From Rhizobium sp. BK418 (lineage in GTDB: Bacteria; Pseudomonadota; Alphaproteobacteria; Rhizobiales; Rhizobiaceae), in contig NZ_SLZK01000009.1 of the NCBI RefSeq assembly GCF_004341105.1, positions 62,001-126,000 of the forward strand: 64,000 nucleotides of DNA, in the 5' to 3' direction. The position numbers and the translations under genes were made by a program. Below, piece after piece: positions 1 through 9,432 of this stretch (position 1 is the stretch's first letter; every line of letters starts with the position of its first letter). A model generated the notes under the pieces. It ran no database searches. It worked only from the letters and a program-made list of their open reading frames with translations, and had not been told where the DNA came from.

Positions 1-491
1 CCTGTCTCGGGCGCGAGGTCAAGGTGACAAAAGTCGCGATGAGCGGTGCCACCTCATATTGGGCGAAAACGCATCTGGATAGGGTCGTAGCGGAGAGGCC
101 GGACATCGTTTTGGTCGAGTTTTACGCGAACGATGCCACCCTCCACCGTTTTGTCTCTGTGGCCGCCAGCCGAACCAACATGGCCTACATTCTCGATGAA
201 TTGCGCAAGAGACTTCCCGACGCTCGGATCATCGTTATGGCAATGAATCCCTTTTCCGGGATTCGCGGAGCCATCCGGCCATTCGTTGATGATTATATCG
301 AGGCACACAAGCAGGAGGCGCAAAATAGACACCTGGAGTTTGTAGATTTTCGGGGTCTCTGGATGCAGCTTGCGCCGGCGGAACGTGAGCGGGCAATACC
401 GGATGGCGCGCATCCAAAGCCCGAGGCGGCATCGCAGATCATCGTTCCCGAACTCGTCAATCGCATTTCAGGGTCAGCGTGCAAACAATAG
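1..491 (+). CDS. SGNH/GDSL-type hydrolase, 5' end missing
   Basis: The frame is open to the left edge, so the N-terminus with the GDS nucleophile block lies outside; a GTG at 24 is only an internal codon option. The remaining part shows a block-III-like FYANDA and a C-terminal DGAHPKPEA that fits the Asp-x-x-His catalytic block of SGNH hydrolases. Members of this family deacylate or trim carbohydrates and lipids. It precedes a polysaccharide cluster, so removal of acyl groups from the polymer is a reasonable guess. The family is likely; the substrate is unknown. Confidence 0.65.
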   Translation, partial: CLGREVKVTKVAMSGATSYWAKTHLDRVVAERPDIVLVEFYANDATLHRFVSVAASRTNMAYILDELRKRLPDARIIVMAMNPFSGIRGAIRPFVDDYIEAHKQEAQNRHLEFVDFRGLWMQLAPAERERAIPDGAHPKPEAASQIIVPELVNRISGSACKQ

Positions 492-584
492 CCGTCATTG
501 TCCGGACTATCACCTGCCGGAGACGTGAACTCCTTCATTCAACGGCAATTTGAAGCAGAATTGCAGTCATTGGAGATCTTGCAA

Positions 585-1655
585 ATGCATAGACGTGAGT
601 TTCTGAAAGCTGCTGCTGGCGCAGCTACAGGCCTGATGAGCTATGGATATCTCAGTGAGGCATCCGCGCAAATTGAAGATTCTCTGAGAAGCCTGGCGGA
701 CAGGAAAGGCTTTCGATTCGGCAGTGCCATCGACTACCAGAACCTAAAGGACGAATGGCTAAGGAATCTCTACAGGACACATTGCAACTCATTGACTGCC
801 CGTAATGCGATGAAATGGGTGGGTACTGAACGGTCACCCGGCAAATTTGCCTTCGGTGAAGCAGATGCGATCGTTGCATTCGCCGAAGCTGAAGGCATGA
901 AAAGCTACGGCCATACGCTCGTGTGGAAAAACGTCCCGACCTGGGTGTCTCGGATTAAAGATGCGGAGGAGGCCCGCAACGTCATGCTGCGTCATGTCCG
1001 CACGGTCGTCGATCATTTCAAGGGTAGGGTCGATGCCTGGGACGTCGTCAATGAACCGATGGAGTACGATGTCGCGGAGATGCGATCCTGGGCAATTCAA
1101 AATTTGCTGGGAGACGACTATGTGACGGAAAGCTTTCTAGCCGCCCACGAGGCTGACCCGGACGCGACTCTTGTTCTCAATGAAGCTCATTTGGAAAAGG
1201 CGGGCTCGAATTTCGAACAACGACGAATTTTGCTCCTGAAACTGATAGAGGCCCAGCTCGCAAAGGGTGCGCCGATCCACGCGGTTGGACTTCAGGGGCA
1301 CTTTCGCCCAGGCCTCGACAAGCTTGATGAGGCCGGCGTTTCACGGTTCTGTGGAGAGCTGAAGGGTATGGGCCTTTCCGTATTTATCACGGAACTCGAT
1401 GCTTCGTGCCGCTTCACCTACGCAGACAAGAAATTTACTGAGGCCGATTACGGCAAAATCTTCGGGTCTTTCGTTACGACTGTCGCAGAAAGCGCCAATT
1501 TAAAGGGCGTAACGGTCTGGGGGCTGGCCGAAAAATACGGAGAGCTGGAGCCGAAGCCCGTCGGCGCTTGCCGCAAATACATTAATCTCTACGACGACAA
1601 TAACGAGCCAAGAAGTACAGTCGAAGGTCTCACGGCTGCCCTTAACAGCCTATAA
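585..1655 (+). CDS. GH10 endo-1,4-beta-xylanase-like glycanase, Tat-exported
   Basis: A 356-aa retaining glycoside hydrolase of family 10. I chose the ATG at 585 rather than the upstream GTG at 498 because it begins with a twin-arginine signal (HRREFLKAAAGAA) ending near ASAQ and has GGAG 9 nt upstream. The acid/base motif WDVVNEP places Glu at about residue 157, and ITELD places the nucleophile at about 270; HAVGLQGH and VTVWGL are further GH10 signatures. GH10 enzymes cut beta-1,4-xylan. In this setting, just before glycosyltransferases, it more likely cuts the cluster's own polymer or a host glucuronoxylan. Export to the periplasm or beyond is predicted. Confidence 0.88.
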   Translation: MHRREFLKAAAGAATGLMSYGYLSEASAQIEDSLRSLADRKGFRFGSAIDYQNLKDEWLRNLYRTHCNSLTARNAMKWVGTERSPGKFAFGEADAIVAFAEAEGMKSYGHTLVWKNVPTWVSRIKDAEEARNVMLRHVRTVVDHFKGRVDAWDVVNEPMEYDVAEMRSWAIQNLLGDDYVTESFLAAHEADPDATLVLNEAHLEKAGSNFEQRRILLLKLIEAQLAKGAPIHAVGLQGHFRPGLDKLDEAGVSRFCGELKGMGLSVFITELDASCRFTYADKKFTEADYGKIFGSFVTTVAESANLKGVTVWGLAEKYGELEPKPVGACRKYINLYDDNNEPRSTVEGLTAALNSL

Positions 1656-1687
1656 GTCCGCCGAACATCAAGATCCGGAAGTTTATC

Positions 1688-2839
1688 GTGAAAAATGTCG
1701 CCATCTACGTCGAAACTTTTTTACCCCCAAGTCAGTCGTTCATTATCAATCAAGCGCAATCTTTCCGGAATTACAAAGCGACAATCCTCGCAGGAACCCG
1801 GGTTAATTCCGCCCATACTCAACAAGAGAAGATAGAGGTCGAAAACATAAGAAGTTCGCCTCGCATGCGTGCGGGGGAACTACTTTTGAAGATTCCCCGG
1901 ATCGGCATTCCGGCACTCTTTCCGGTCACTAAAAAAGCACACCTCATACATGCCCATTTCGGTAAGAACGGTTACGTGATCGGACCGCTTGCACAGTCTG
2001 CCAAACTGCCACTCATCACGACTTTTCATGGCTTCGACGCGACATATAGCGGCGACCCAAAAGGTCCGGGCGGCTTCAATCAGGTGCGTTTCTTCTCGCA
2101 CGGTCGCAAACAGATGGCAGGTTGGAACGGCTGGAGTATCGCGGTATCCGATTTCATTCGCGAACGGCTGCTGGAAATCGGTTTTCCGGAACAACGGATA
2201 CTGCGCCACTACATCGGTTTGGACCTCACGATGTTCAAAGGGTCGTCGGCGAAGCGGCGCAAGGGGTTGGTCGTTTCTGTCGCCCGCTTCATCGAGTACA
2301 AGGGGCATCGCTACATGATCGAGGCATTGTCTCATGCTGCAGCGCAAGGTAATCCGATCGAGTTTGTCATGGTCGGAGATGGCCCTTTAAGGGGAGAAAT
2401 CGAGGCTTTGGCGCGCAAAAGCTTGCCAAAGGTAACGATTTATGAAAACCTTTCGCAGGTGCACATAAAAAACCTGCTTGCCGAAGCCGAGCTCTATCTA
2501 CATGGGAGTGTGACTTTGGAAAATGGTCATGCAGAGGCTTTCGGTCTCGCAAATTTGGAAGCTCAGGCTGTGGGGACGCCGGTCGTCGCTTTTCGTTCAG
2601 GCGGAGTCGGTGAGGCTGTCGAAGATGGGGCAACAGGTTTTCTGGTTGCCGAACGAGACACCGCTGGCATGTCAAATGCGATAGGGCGTCTCTTGAACGA
2701 TACGGATATGTGGGCTGCTTTCAGCGCCCGGGCGGCAGCGATGGTCTCGGAGAAATTCGATATCCTCCATCAGACCCGGCTGCTCGAAGACTATTACGAC
2801 GCGGTTCTGGGTGAGTTTGCGGCAGCGAGGCGCGCGTGA
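1688..2839 (+). CDS. Family 4 glycosyltransferase (GT-B)
   Basis: A 383-aa retaining GT4 enzyme, starting at GTG. The C-terminal donor-binding half has VARFIEYKGH near residue 198 and the E-x7-E motif EAFGLANLE near 284. It would transfer a nucleotide-activated sugar to a lipid-linked repeat unit on the cytoplasmic face of the inner membrane. It ends in a 1-base overlap with the following acyltransferase (TGATG), so the two are translationally coupled. Sugar specificity cannot be read from the sequence. Confidence 0.88.
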   Translation: MKNVAIYVETFLPPSQSFIINQAQSFRNYKATILAGTRVNSAHTQQEKIEVENIRSSPRMRAGELLLKIPRIGIPALFPVTKKAHLIHAHFGKNGYVIGPLAQSAKLPLITTFHGFDATYSGDPKGPGGFNQVRFFSHGRKQMAGWNGWSIAVSDFIRERLLEIGFPEQRILRHYIGLDLTMFKGSSAKRRKGLVVSVARFIEYKGHRYMIEALSHAAAQGNPIEFVMVGDGPLRGEIEALARKSLPKVTIYENLSQVHIKNLLAEAELYLHGSVTLENGHAEAFGLANLEAQAVGTPVVAFRSGGVGEAVEDGATGFLVAERDTAGMSNAIGRLLNDTDMWAAFSARAAAMVSEKFDILHQTRLLEDYYDAVLGEFAAARRA

Positions 2840-3306
2840 TGGCTAAGAATGGAAACCAGCCCAAATGGGGTCTCTACTCATTTCGTCGATGGCGCAATGC
2901 GATCGTCAAACTGAAGTGGCTCTACTACACGAAATTCTGGGGCATGGACATCCATCCAACCGCCAGCTTTTCCTTAAGTGTGCGTTTCGACAAGACGAAT
3001 CCCAAGGGCATGCATATTGGAGAAGAGACTTATGTTGCATTCGAAGCCGCAATACTGACCCACGATCTTACACGTGGTCTTTTTCTTGACACACGGATCG
3101 GCAAAAGGTGCTTCATCGGTGCGAGAAGCATTATTTTGCCGGGAGTTGAGATCGGTGACGAATGTGTCATCGGCTCCGGCGCTGTTGTAACGAAGAGTGT
3201 GCCTTCGCGCTCGCTTGTGGTCGGCAATCCTGCCAAAATTATTAGAAGCGATATCAAGATTATTTCACGTTACGGACGCATGGCTGTCGACGAACCCGCG
3301 GAATGA
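2839..3306 (+). CDS. Hexapeptide-repeat (LbH) acyltransferase
   Basis: A 155-aa protein of the WcaF/NodL-like left-handed beta-helix family. The C-terminal half carries hexapeptide turns (IGARSIILPGVEIGDECVIG) and the usual closing VVGNPAKII. A GTG three bases upstream is an alternative start. Such enzymes move an acetyl group from acetyl-CoA to a sugar hydroxyl. Sitting between two GT4 genes, it probably O-acetylates the repeat unit. It lacks a long N-terminal domain, so sugar-acetylation by a trimer is the expected mode. Confidence 0.85.
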   Translation: MAKNGNQPKWGLYSFRRWRNAIVKLKWLYYTKFWGMDIHPTASFSLSVRFDKTNPKGMHIGEETYVAFEAAILTHDLTRGLFLDTRIGKRCFIGARSIILPGVEIGDECVIGSGAVVTKSVPSRSLVVGNPAKIIRSDIKIISRYGRMAVDEPAE

Positions 3307-3363
3307 TTTCGTCCAAAAACTTCTGGCAATTGGCGTCGGAGACGAAGCAGGGTGAGCGTAAAC

Positions 3364-4650
3364 ATGAATTATTCTCAGAGAATTAATGTGGAAGAGGCGA
3401 CGAGGGAATTTGAACCTTTTCCCGTTGTTTATTTCTCGTTGTCATTTCCTGAACTCAGCCAGACATTCGTATTTAATGAAATCCGCAGCATTGCCGAACT
3501 CGGCGGTGATATCAGGGTGCTCTCTTGCAAGGCACCTTCGGGTAATCGCTCGAATCTTCCGAAAGTCTATGGTTACGAAGATCGAGTTGATACGATCTTC
3601 AATGGAGCGGAGAGTTCCGGTCGGGCGCGACGGTTGATGGCGGCGGTGAGAGCTGCGTCAAAGCTGCTGATCAGGAATCCTGCATTGCTTCCGAATATTC
3701 TGTCGGCAGCACGTAGTGGCGATTCCGTGGTGCCGTTTTCCACGAAGCTTGCCATTGCAGACAGACTGCAGTCTCAGCCCGACAGCATCGTTCATTGCCA
3801 TTTCGGGCCTGCCGGCAAAGTTATTGCCGACCTGAAAAAACATGGTCTGGTGAGGTCGCCCATAACGACCGTGTTTCATGGTTATGACATCACGCAATAT
3901 CTCGTCGAATCGACCGACGCGTATGACACGTTGTTCGCTGAGGCAGACCTGCTGATTCCGATCAGCGATTTCTGGCATCGCCGCCTTGTGGAGCTCGGGG
4001 CGCCCTCCGACAAGATTCGCACCATCCGTCTTGGTGTCGATTCCAATGCCTTCAAATACAAGCAGCGCGCTGCAGCCCCTGGCGAAGCGACGCGGTTCAT
4101 CACGATCGGTCGAATGACGGAGAAAAAGGGCCACCGTTACACGGTTGAGGCGTTCAAAGCTTTGGCAGCGCGTCGGCCTGACCTGAACATTTGCCTCGAC
4201 GTCATTGGAGACGGTCCGGATCTTCAAGAGATTCAAGCAATCTCCCAATCCAACGCCAGGATCACCTTGCATGGAGCGCTTGCGCATCAGGATGTCAGGG
4301 CAATGCTGGACCAATCGCATATCTTTGTTTTGCCCAGTGTGGTCGCGGCCAATGGGGATATGGAAGGTATTCCTGTTTCGATCATGGAGGCAATGGCCAT
4401 GGGATTGCCCGTGATCAGCACGCACCATAGCGGCATCCCGGAACTTGTAGCGGACGGCTCTTCAGGCATCCTCGTCGGCGAGCGCGATGTTGGTGCTCTG
4501 TCAGCGGCAATGGAAAAGCTTGGATCGCAGCCGGAACTTCTATTGGCAATGGGTAAGGCAGGCCGCGCGATCATAGAGCGCGAATATAATGAGCGGACAC
4601 AAGCTCGCGTTCTGATGAACGAGCTTTCAAAGATCTCATCAAAACAATAG
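3364..4650 (+). CDS. Family 4 glycosyltransferase, WcaL/AmsK-like
   Basis: A 428-aa GT4. The ATG at 3364 is preferred because GGTGAG lies 7 nt upstream; the in-frame GTG at 3352 sits inside that sequence. GRMTEKKGH (about residue 249) and the E-x7-E motif EGIPVSIME (about 334) mark the donor site. The N-terminal PVVYFSLSFPELSQTFVFNEI is typical of colanic-acid-type GT4 enzymes. It follows the acyltransferase after a 57-nt gap and probably adds another sugar to the lipid-linked repeat unit. Confidence 0.88.
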   Translation: MNYSQRINVEEATREFEPFPVVYFSLSFPELSQTFVFNEIRSIAELGGDIRVLSCKAPSGNRSNLPKVYGYEDRVDTIFNGAESSGRARRLMAAVRAASKLLIRNPALLPNILSAARSGDSVVPFSTKLAIADRLQSQPDSIVHCHFGPAGKVIADLKKHGLVRSPITTVFHGYDITQYLVESTDAYDTLFAEADLLIPISDFWHRRLVELGAPSDKIRTIRLGVDSNAFKYKQRAAAPGEATRFITIGRMTEKKGHRYTVEAFKALAARRPDLNICLDVIGDGPDLQEIQAISQSNARITLHGALAHQDVRAMLDQSHIFVLPSVVAANGDMEGIPVSIMEAMAMGLPVISTHHSGIPELVADGSSGILVGERDVGALSAAMEKLGSQPELLLAMGKAGRAIIEREYNERTQARVLMNELSKISSKQ

Positions 4651-4658
4651 GTCGATTG

Positions 4659-5990
4659 ATGCATGTGGTTATAGAAAATACCGTATGTCTGAATGCAGGC
4701 GACGCTGCCATCCTGATCGCGATTATGAAAATAATACGCGAAACCTTTGGAGATGATGTTCAGTTTTCGGTGTTTGACAGCGATCCCGAGATCGCGCGCC
4801 GGTACTATTCGGGTATCGATTTCTATCCCTTGACGACATCTCTTCTGGCAACGAAGCCGGTACTGACCTTTCTCGGCCAGCAGTGGAGCATCAGGCTTCG
4901 CCGCAATATCGACCGGATCAAGCGTCGTGAGTTTCGACGTATGCTTTCTGTTATGTCCAGTGGGCGCAAAGCGGGTGGAAGCCTTCTGTTGGATCCACAA
5001 GTCGCTCGCAACATCGAGATTTATTCGAAAGCCGATATGGTGATTTCGACAGGCGGCACATATCTTGTTGAGCGCTATGGCCTCGATGAGCGCATCGAGG
5101 AGTTTGAAAAGGACTTAGCCCTCAAGAAGCCGCTTGTGTTGTTCACACAATCGCTCGGTCCGTTTAACCAGCCGAAGAACAGGATTGCCGTCAAAAAGAT
5201 TCTGGACCAGGCACACCTGGTCCTTCTCCGGGACGCTCGGTCGCAGCAATATTTGCGCGACATCGATATCACGCACGACCGGCTAGAGGTTGTCGCCGAC
5301 AGTGTTTTTGCGCTCGCGGATATTGAGCGCCTCTCCGCGCCATCGCGTGCGCGGGCCGGTGAGAGGTTGCGAGTGGCGGTCTCTGTTCGGGACTGGGCAC
5401 ATTTTGAAGGGCGAAGCCCGGCAGAGGGTATGGAGCGTTATCTTGACGCGGTAGCCGGGGCTGTGACCGCGCTGGTGCGTGAAGATAATGCCGAAATCGT
5501 ATTTCTTTCGACGTGCCAGGGCATCCCTGAGTATCGATACGATGACTCCGCCGTCGGCCAGCGCATTTTCGAACGGCTGGATGATGAAACGCGCAAATCC
5601 GTCAGCGTTGACCACGCTTTCCACGAGCCTGAGGATTTGCTCGCTCAACTGCAGGGCTTCGATTTCGTTATCTCAACCCGAATGCATATGGCGATCCTGT
5701 CGCTTTGCGCTGGGGTTCCCGTTCTGCCGATCGCCTACGAATTTAAGACCACCGAGCTTTATAACTCGCTCTCGCAGGGCGAGTGGGTGACGGATATATC
5801 CCACATTGACCGGGAATCTTTCGCGGCCCTTGCACGTCGCTTCAGCAATAGTCTGACAGATTTTTACGCCAAGGTAGCACCCTACATTATCGAGCAATCC
5901 CGTTCTGCCCGGTCGGCCGGCGGTCTGATTGCCGCTAGTATCAGTGCATTGCCAAACCCGACTGAAAATAAAAGGTCAGCGATGCGATGA
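4659..5990 (+). CDS. Polysaccharide pyruvyl transferase
   Basis: A 443-aa member of the CsaB/ExoV/PssM-like family, which makes a ketal from phosphoenolpyruvate on a terminal sugar. Seen: the N-terminal NAGDAAILIAI, STGGTYLVERYG near residue 130, LFTQSLGPF, and the family signature STRMHMAILSLCAGVPV near 338. ATG 4659 is preferred over the TTG three bases earlier. The stop overlaps the flippase start by 4 nt (ATGA), indicating coupling. Pyruvylation gives the polymer acidic groups that affect charge and host recognition (known for rhizobial EPS). Confidence 0.87.
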   Translation: MHVVIENTVCLNAGDAAILIAIMKIIRETFGDDVQFSVFDSDPEIARRYYSGIDFYPLTTSLLATKPVLTFLGQQWSIRLRRNIDRIKRREFRRMLSVMSSGRKAGGSLLLDPQVARNIEIYSKADMVISTGGTYLVERYGLDERIEEFEKDLALKKPLVLFTQSLGPFNQPKNRIAVKKILDQAHLVLLRDARSQQYLRDIDITHDRLEVVADSVFALADIERLSAPSRARAGERLRVAVSVRDWAHFEGRSPAEGMERYLDAVAGAVTALVREDNAEIVFLSTCQGIPEYRYDDSAVGQRIFERLDDETRKSVSVDHAFHEPEDLLAQLQGFDFVISTRMHMAILSLCAGVPVLPIAYEFKTTELYNSLSQGEWVTDISHIDRESFAALARRFSNSLTDFYAKVAPYIIEQSRSARSAGGLIAASISALPNPTENKRSAMR

Positions 5991-7534
5991 GCGAGCCATT
6001 GCCGAAATCAGAAACGGGTTCAGTAGGAGGCAAGACGCTATTGGCATCCATATGGTTGCTGACGGGCGTCTTCTATAGTCGCGTCGCCAACCTTGCGATG
6101 ATCATCATTCTCGCGCGTATTCTTGTGCCGGCGGACTTTGGCCTTGTGGCGCTTGGCACGACATTGCTGACGATCCTTACCACAGTCACCGACCTTTCCC
6201 TCGCCAATGCGCTTATTCACCATAAGGATGCGAACAAGGAGGATTTTGATACTGCTTTCACGCTAAGTGCCATCCGCGGTCTGGCGCTGTCGGCTGTCAT
6301 GATCGGCAGCGGTTTTGTGATGGCGCACATCTATAATGATTCGCGCCTCATTGGTGTCTGCCTTGGTCTGTCGTCGCGACCTCTGTTGAACGGTTTGAAG
6401 AGCCCGCATTTCATCCGATACTCCAAGGATCTCGACTTCAAAACGGTCGCTTTTTCAGAGGCGATGGAATACACGGCGCAATTGGTGGTTTCGGTTGCCC
6501 TGGCCTTGGCGACCAACAGCTATTGGGCAATTGTCGCCGGCGCCGTCGCAGCCTCCTGCTCGGGAATTGTCGTTTCGTATATCTACGCACCCTATCGTCC
6601 GAGCATCTCATTTGGATCATGGCGAAAGATCCTGGATTTCTCGATTTGGCTGACGTTCAATCAGTTCGTATCCGTTATCGGCAGCCGGTTTGATAATTTT
6701 CTCGCCGGTGGCCTGCTCGGGATATCTGCTTTTGGTGCCTACAACGTCGGCAACAACATTTCCGCAATGATCACGCAATCTGCTGCGCAGCCGCTGGAAC
6801 GTGTCCTATTTCCAAGCTTTGCGAAAATGACTCATGACAATGCGCGGCTAAAACAGGCTTATCAGAAAAGTCAGGCGTCGTTTTTTGCGATAGGAATGCC
6901 GCTTGGCGTAGGCCTCGCTCTCGTCGCAGAGCCGTTTGTCTATCTGATGCTTGGGCCGAACTGGTCCATAGCCGCGAAAGTTATCCAGTTCATTGCGCCA
7001 GTTTTGGGCATTCAGATTGTATTCGGCCCGGCAAATGCACTTGCATATGCCGTCGGCGCTACCCGAAATCTCTTCAATCGCGGCATCGTTCTCCTTGTTC
7101 TGCGCGTCCCGATTGTTTTTATCGGCCTATATTTCTTTGGAATGACGGGGCTGCTCATAGCGCGTGTCGTCTCAGGCGGCGTGTTGGTGTCCGTCGTCAA
7201 TTTCTATCTCGTGCGCTCGTTGACCGGGTTGAGAATTTGGGACCAGCTTTTCGTTACCTGGCGCAGCTGGGTCAGCGGCGTTGCAATGGTGTTAAGCGTT
7301 CTGGTGACAGGGGCAGCGCTCCCGCCGGTCGATAGCAGCCACACTGCCACGCTGGCGCTGTTCGTCATGTCAGTTGTGGGTGCGGCGGTCTATTGTTCTT
7401 CACATGCGCTTTTGTGGGTTCTCGCGGGACGGCCAAGTTTGGCCGTCGAGGCGGAGATCGCAGGCGTCATTAAGAAATTTCTCGGGAGGCGGTCTTTGGT
7501 CATGTCAAATAACAGGAGCGGAAATGTCGGCTGA
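5987..7534 (+). CDS. Wzx-type polysaccharide flippase
   Basis: A 515-aa polytopic membrane protein of the MOP/PST superfamily, close to PssL/ExoT-type flippases. Repeated hydrophobic segments cover most of the length, and the N-terminal LASIWLLTGVFYSRVANLAMIII is typical. It would move undecaprenyl-linked repeat units across the inner membrane to the polymerase. It is coupled to genes on both sides: 4-nt overlap with the pyruvyl transferase and 11-nt overlap with the next GT2. Confidence 0.88.
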   Translation: MSEPLPKSETGSVGGKTLLASIWLLTGVFYSRVANLAMIIILARILVPADFGLVALGTTLLTILTTVTDLSLANALIHHKDANKEDFDTAFTLSAIRGLALSAVMIGSGFVMAHIYNDSRLIGVCLGLSSRPLLNGLKSPHFIRYSKDLDFKTVAFSEAMEYTAQLVVSVALALATNSYWAIVAGAVAASCSGIVVSYIYAPYRPSISFGSWRKILDFSIWLTFNQFVSVIGSRFDNFLAGGLLGISAFGAYNVGNNISAMITQSAAQPLERVLFPSFAKMTHDNARLKQAYQKSQASFFAIGMPLGVGLALVAEPFVYLMLGPNWSIAAKVIQFIAPVLGIQIVFGPANALAYAVGATRNLFNRGIVLLVLRVPIVFIGLYFFGMTGLLIARVVSGGVLVSVVNFYLVRSLTGLRIWDQLFVTWRSWVSGVAMVLSVLVTGAALPPVDSSHTATLALFVMSVVGAAVYCSSHALLWVLAGRPSLAVEAEIAGVIKKFLGRRSLVMSNNRSGNVG

Positions 7535-8504
7535 TGCTCTTCCTGAAGTTGATATCATTATTCTATCCTGGGATAGAATAGATGATACTATCGAGGCGAT
7601 ACAGAGTGCGCTTGAGCAAGTTGATGTCTCAGTCCACGTCCAGATTGTTGATCAGGGCTCCCAGGCCGATGGCCTGAAAAAACTTACGGCATTCTGTGCG
7701 CAGTACCCCAATGTGAAGCTGGTAACGAACGAACGTAACAATGGGGTGCCTGGCGGTCGCAATCAGGCGTCGAGGCTCGGATCTGCGCCGTACATCATTG
7801 CCTTGGACAATGATGCGGTCTTTATGGACGATAAGCAGGCCGCGAGAGCCGTGGAGTTGATGGAGCGTGACCAAGGCGTCGCCGCCATGGCTTTCAAAAT
7901 CGTCACATATGATGAAGGCGTTGACGACAGAAGCAGTTGGCCCTTTCCCCATCCCATTCAAACTTGGTCAGATCGCTCTTTCGAAACGGCCCGTTTTGTT
8001 GGCGCTGGCCATATTCTGCGTCGGTCGACTTTCGAGAAGGCTGGGGAATACGATGACGTGTTGTTCTTCTTGCATGAGGAGGTTGACCTTGCCTATCGCC
8101 TTATGAACCAGGGGCAGAGGATCATTTATCAGCCGGCCATTTGTATCAGGCATAAAGTATCCGCCGAACGGAGAGTTTCCTGGTCTGATGGCAGAATATA
8201 CTATCATGTCAGAAACGTCGTTTATTTGGCGTTCAAGTATAATTTCAAAGTATCTGGCGCATTCCTCAACGTTTTTCTCGCGGTCTTGGTCGGCGTGAAA
8301 CGGGGGTTCTATCTCGGCACATTCAAAGGCCTGGGGGCAGGGTTGCTTCTTTCGGCGAAAGGCTTGCGCCAACGCTGGAGCGATTCACGGGTGCGTCTGA
8401 CTGATGCCACCAAGCTGGCAATCCGTCTATCCGTGCCCGGCGGCGAGCTACCACAGTCTCGCCGTGCACTCATGCGCCTGAAAAGCGTACTGACCAACAA
8501 ATAA
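7524..8504 (+). CDS. Family 2 glycosyltransferase
   Basis: A 326-aa GT-A enzyme. The ATG at 7524 is preferred over an open frame from 7374 because CAGGAG lies just upstream and the fold begins with VDIIILSWDR. It has a NNGVPGGRNQA segment and a DND metal-binding motif near residue 95, then HEEVDLAYRLMNQG. This pattern (rhamnosyl/galactofuranosyl-like GT2) suggests transfer from a dTDP- or UDP-sugar, but the donor is unknown. The gene overlaps wzx by 11 nt. Confidence 0.85.
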   Translation: MSADALPEVDIIILSWDRIDDTIEAIQSALEQVDVSVHVQIVDQGSQADGLKKLTAFCAQYPNVKLVTNERNNGVPGGRNQASRLGSAPYIIALDNDAVFMDDKQAARAVELMERDQGVAAMAFKIVTYDEGVDDRSSWPFPHPIQTWSDRSFETARFVGAGHILRRSTFEKAGEYDDVLFFLHEEVDLAYRLMNQGQRIIYQPAICIRHKVSAERRVSWSDGRIYYHVRNVVYLAFKYNFKVSGAFLNVFLAVLVGVKRGFYLGTFKGLGAGLLLSAKGLRQRWSDSRVRLTDATKLAIRLSVPGGELPQSRRALMRLKSVLTNK

Positions 8505-8519
8505 GAGGTGGGTTGGCAC

Positions 8520-9425
8520 GTGACAGAGCAAGCGCTTATCTCAGTGGTCATTCCGACCTACAATCGTGCTGCCAGGACTTTGGCGGCAGTAAAATCGGTC
8601 CTGTCCCAAACTTATAAGAATATCGAGATAGTCGTCGTCGACGACGCGTCTGCTGATAATACTCTGGAAGTCCTGAAACAGGTCGAAGATCCGCGGTTGC
8701 GCGTGATAGCACTTGGTCAAAATCGCGGGGGAGGGGTCGCGCGCAATACTGGTATCGACAATGCAAAAGGTGAGTTTGTTGCTTTTTTGGATTCAGATGA
8801 CGAGTGGTCCAAGAGCAAGCTTGAAATTCAGCTAAGCGCATTGTTGACCAGTTCGGACGATAGAACGATCTCGTTTACGAACCTCATCATAGACGACGGC
8901 CGGACGCAAACCCTGCTCAACAACATGCCGCTTCAGCCCGATCAGAAAATAGGTGATTACATATTTCTGAATTGGTCTCAGGCGCATGTTCAGACCAGCT
9001 CCTGGTTGATGCCGACAGGTATTGCGAGAGCTGTACGCTTTCGGGACGATCTCAGGATCCATCAAGACTGGGATTTCCTGATCAGAGCTCAGCGGCGCGG
9101 ATATCGTTTCCTGCACGTGCCTCAACATTTGACGATCTGGCGCGTGGATGATCGTCCTGACAGAGTTAGCCTGTCGCCTGAACGCCTCGACAGGTCACTT
9201 GCGTGGCTAGACACCGTGCGGGGAGACATCGGAAATAATGCTTATCGCGCATTTCTGGCACGACAGGCGCCTGCTTTTGCGCGTTTGGGCGCTTATAGGT
9301 CGATCAAATGGATAACGATCGCTGCCATATCCGGAGCAGTCTCTCCGCGTACCGCATTGCGCTTGTTTAACCAGGTTCGAGGCGCCATCGCGAAGGCTTC
9401 GACCAAGCCCGTCATTAGCAAATGA
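8520..9425 (+). CDS. Family 2 glycosyltransferase
   Basis: A 301-aa inverting GT2. It contains ISVVIPTYNRA at the N-terminus, VVVDDAS, and FLDSDDEW near residue 90 as the nucleotide-sugar and metal site. GTG 8520 is favoured since GAGGTGGG precedes it; a GTG at 8508 would overlap that sequence. There is no long hydrophobic segment, so it is a peripheral cytoplasmic enzyme. It belongs to the plus-strand glycosyltransferase block. Confidence 0.86.
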   Translation: MTEQALISVVIPTYNRAARTLAAVKSVLSQTYKNIEIVVVDDASADNTLEVLKQVEDPRLRVIALGQNRGGGVARNTGIDNAKGEFVAFLDSDDEWSKSKLEIQLSALLTSSDDRTISFTNLIIDDGRTQTLLNNMPLQPDQKIGDYIFLNWSQAHVQTSSWLMPTGIARAVRFRDDLRIHQDWDFLIRAQRRGYRFLHVPQHLTIWRVDDRPDRVSLSPERLDRSLAWLDTVRGDIGNNAYRAFLARQAPAFARLGAYRSIKWITIAAISGAVSPRTALRLFNQVRGAIAKASTKPVISK

Positions 9426-9432
9426 GAGGCTG

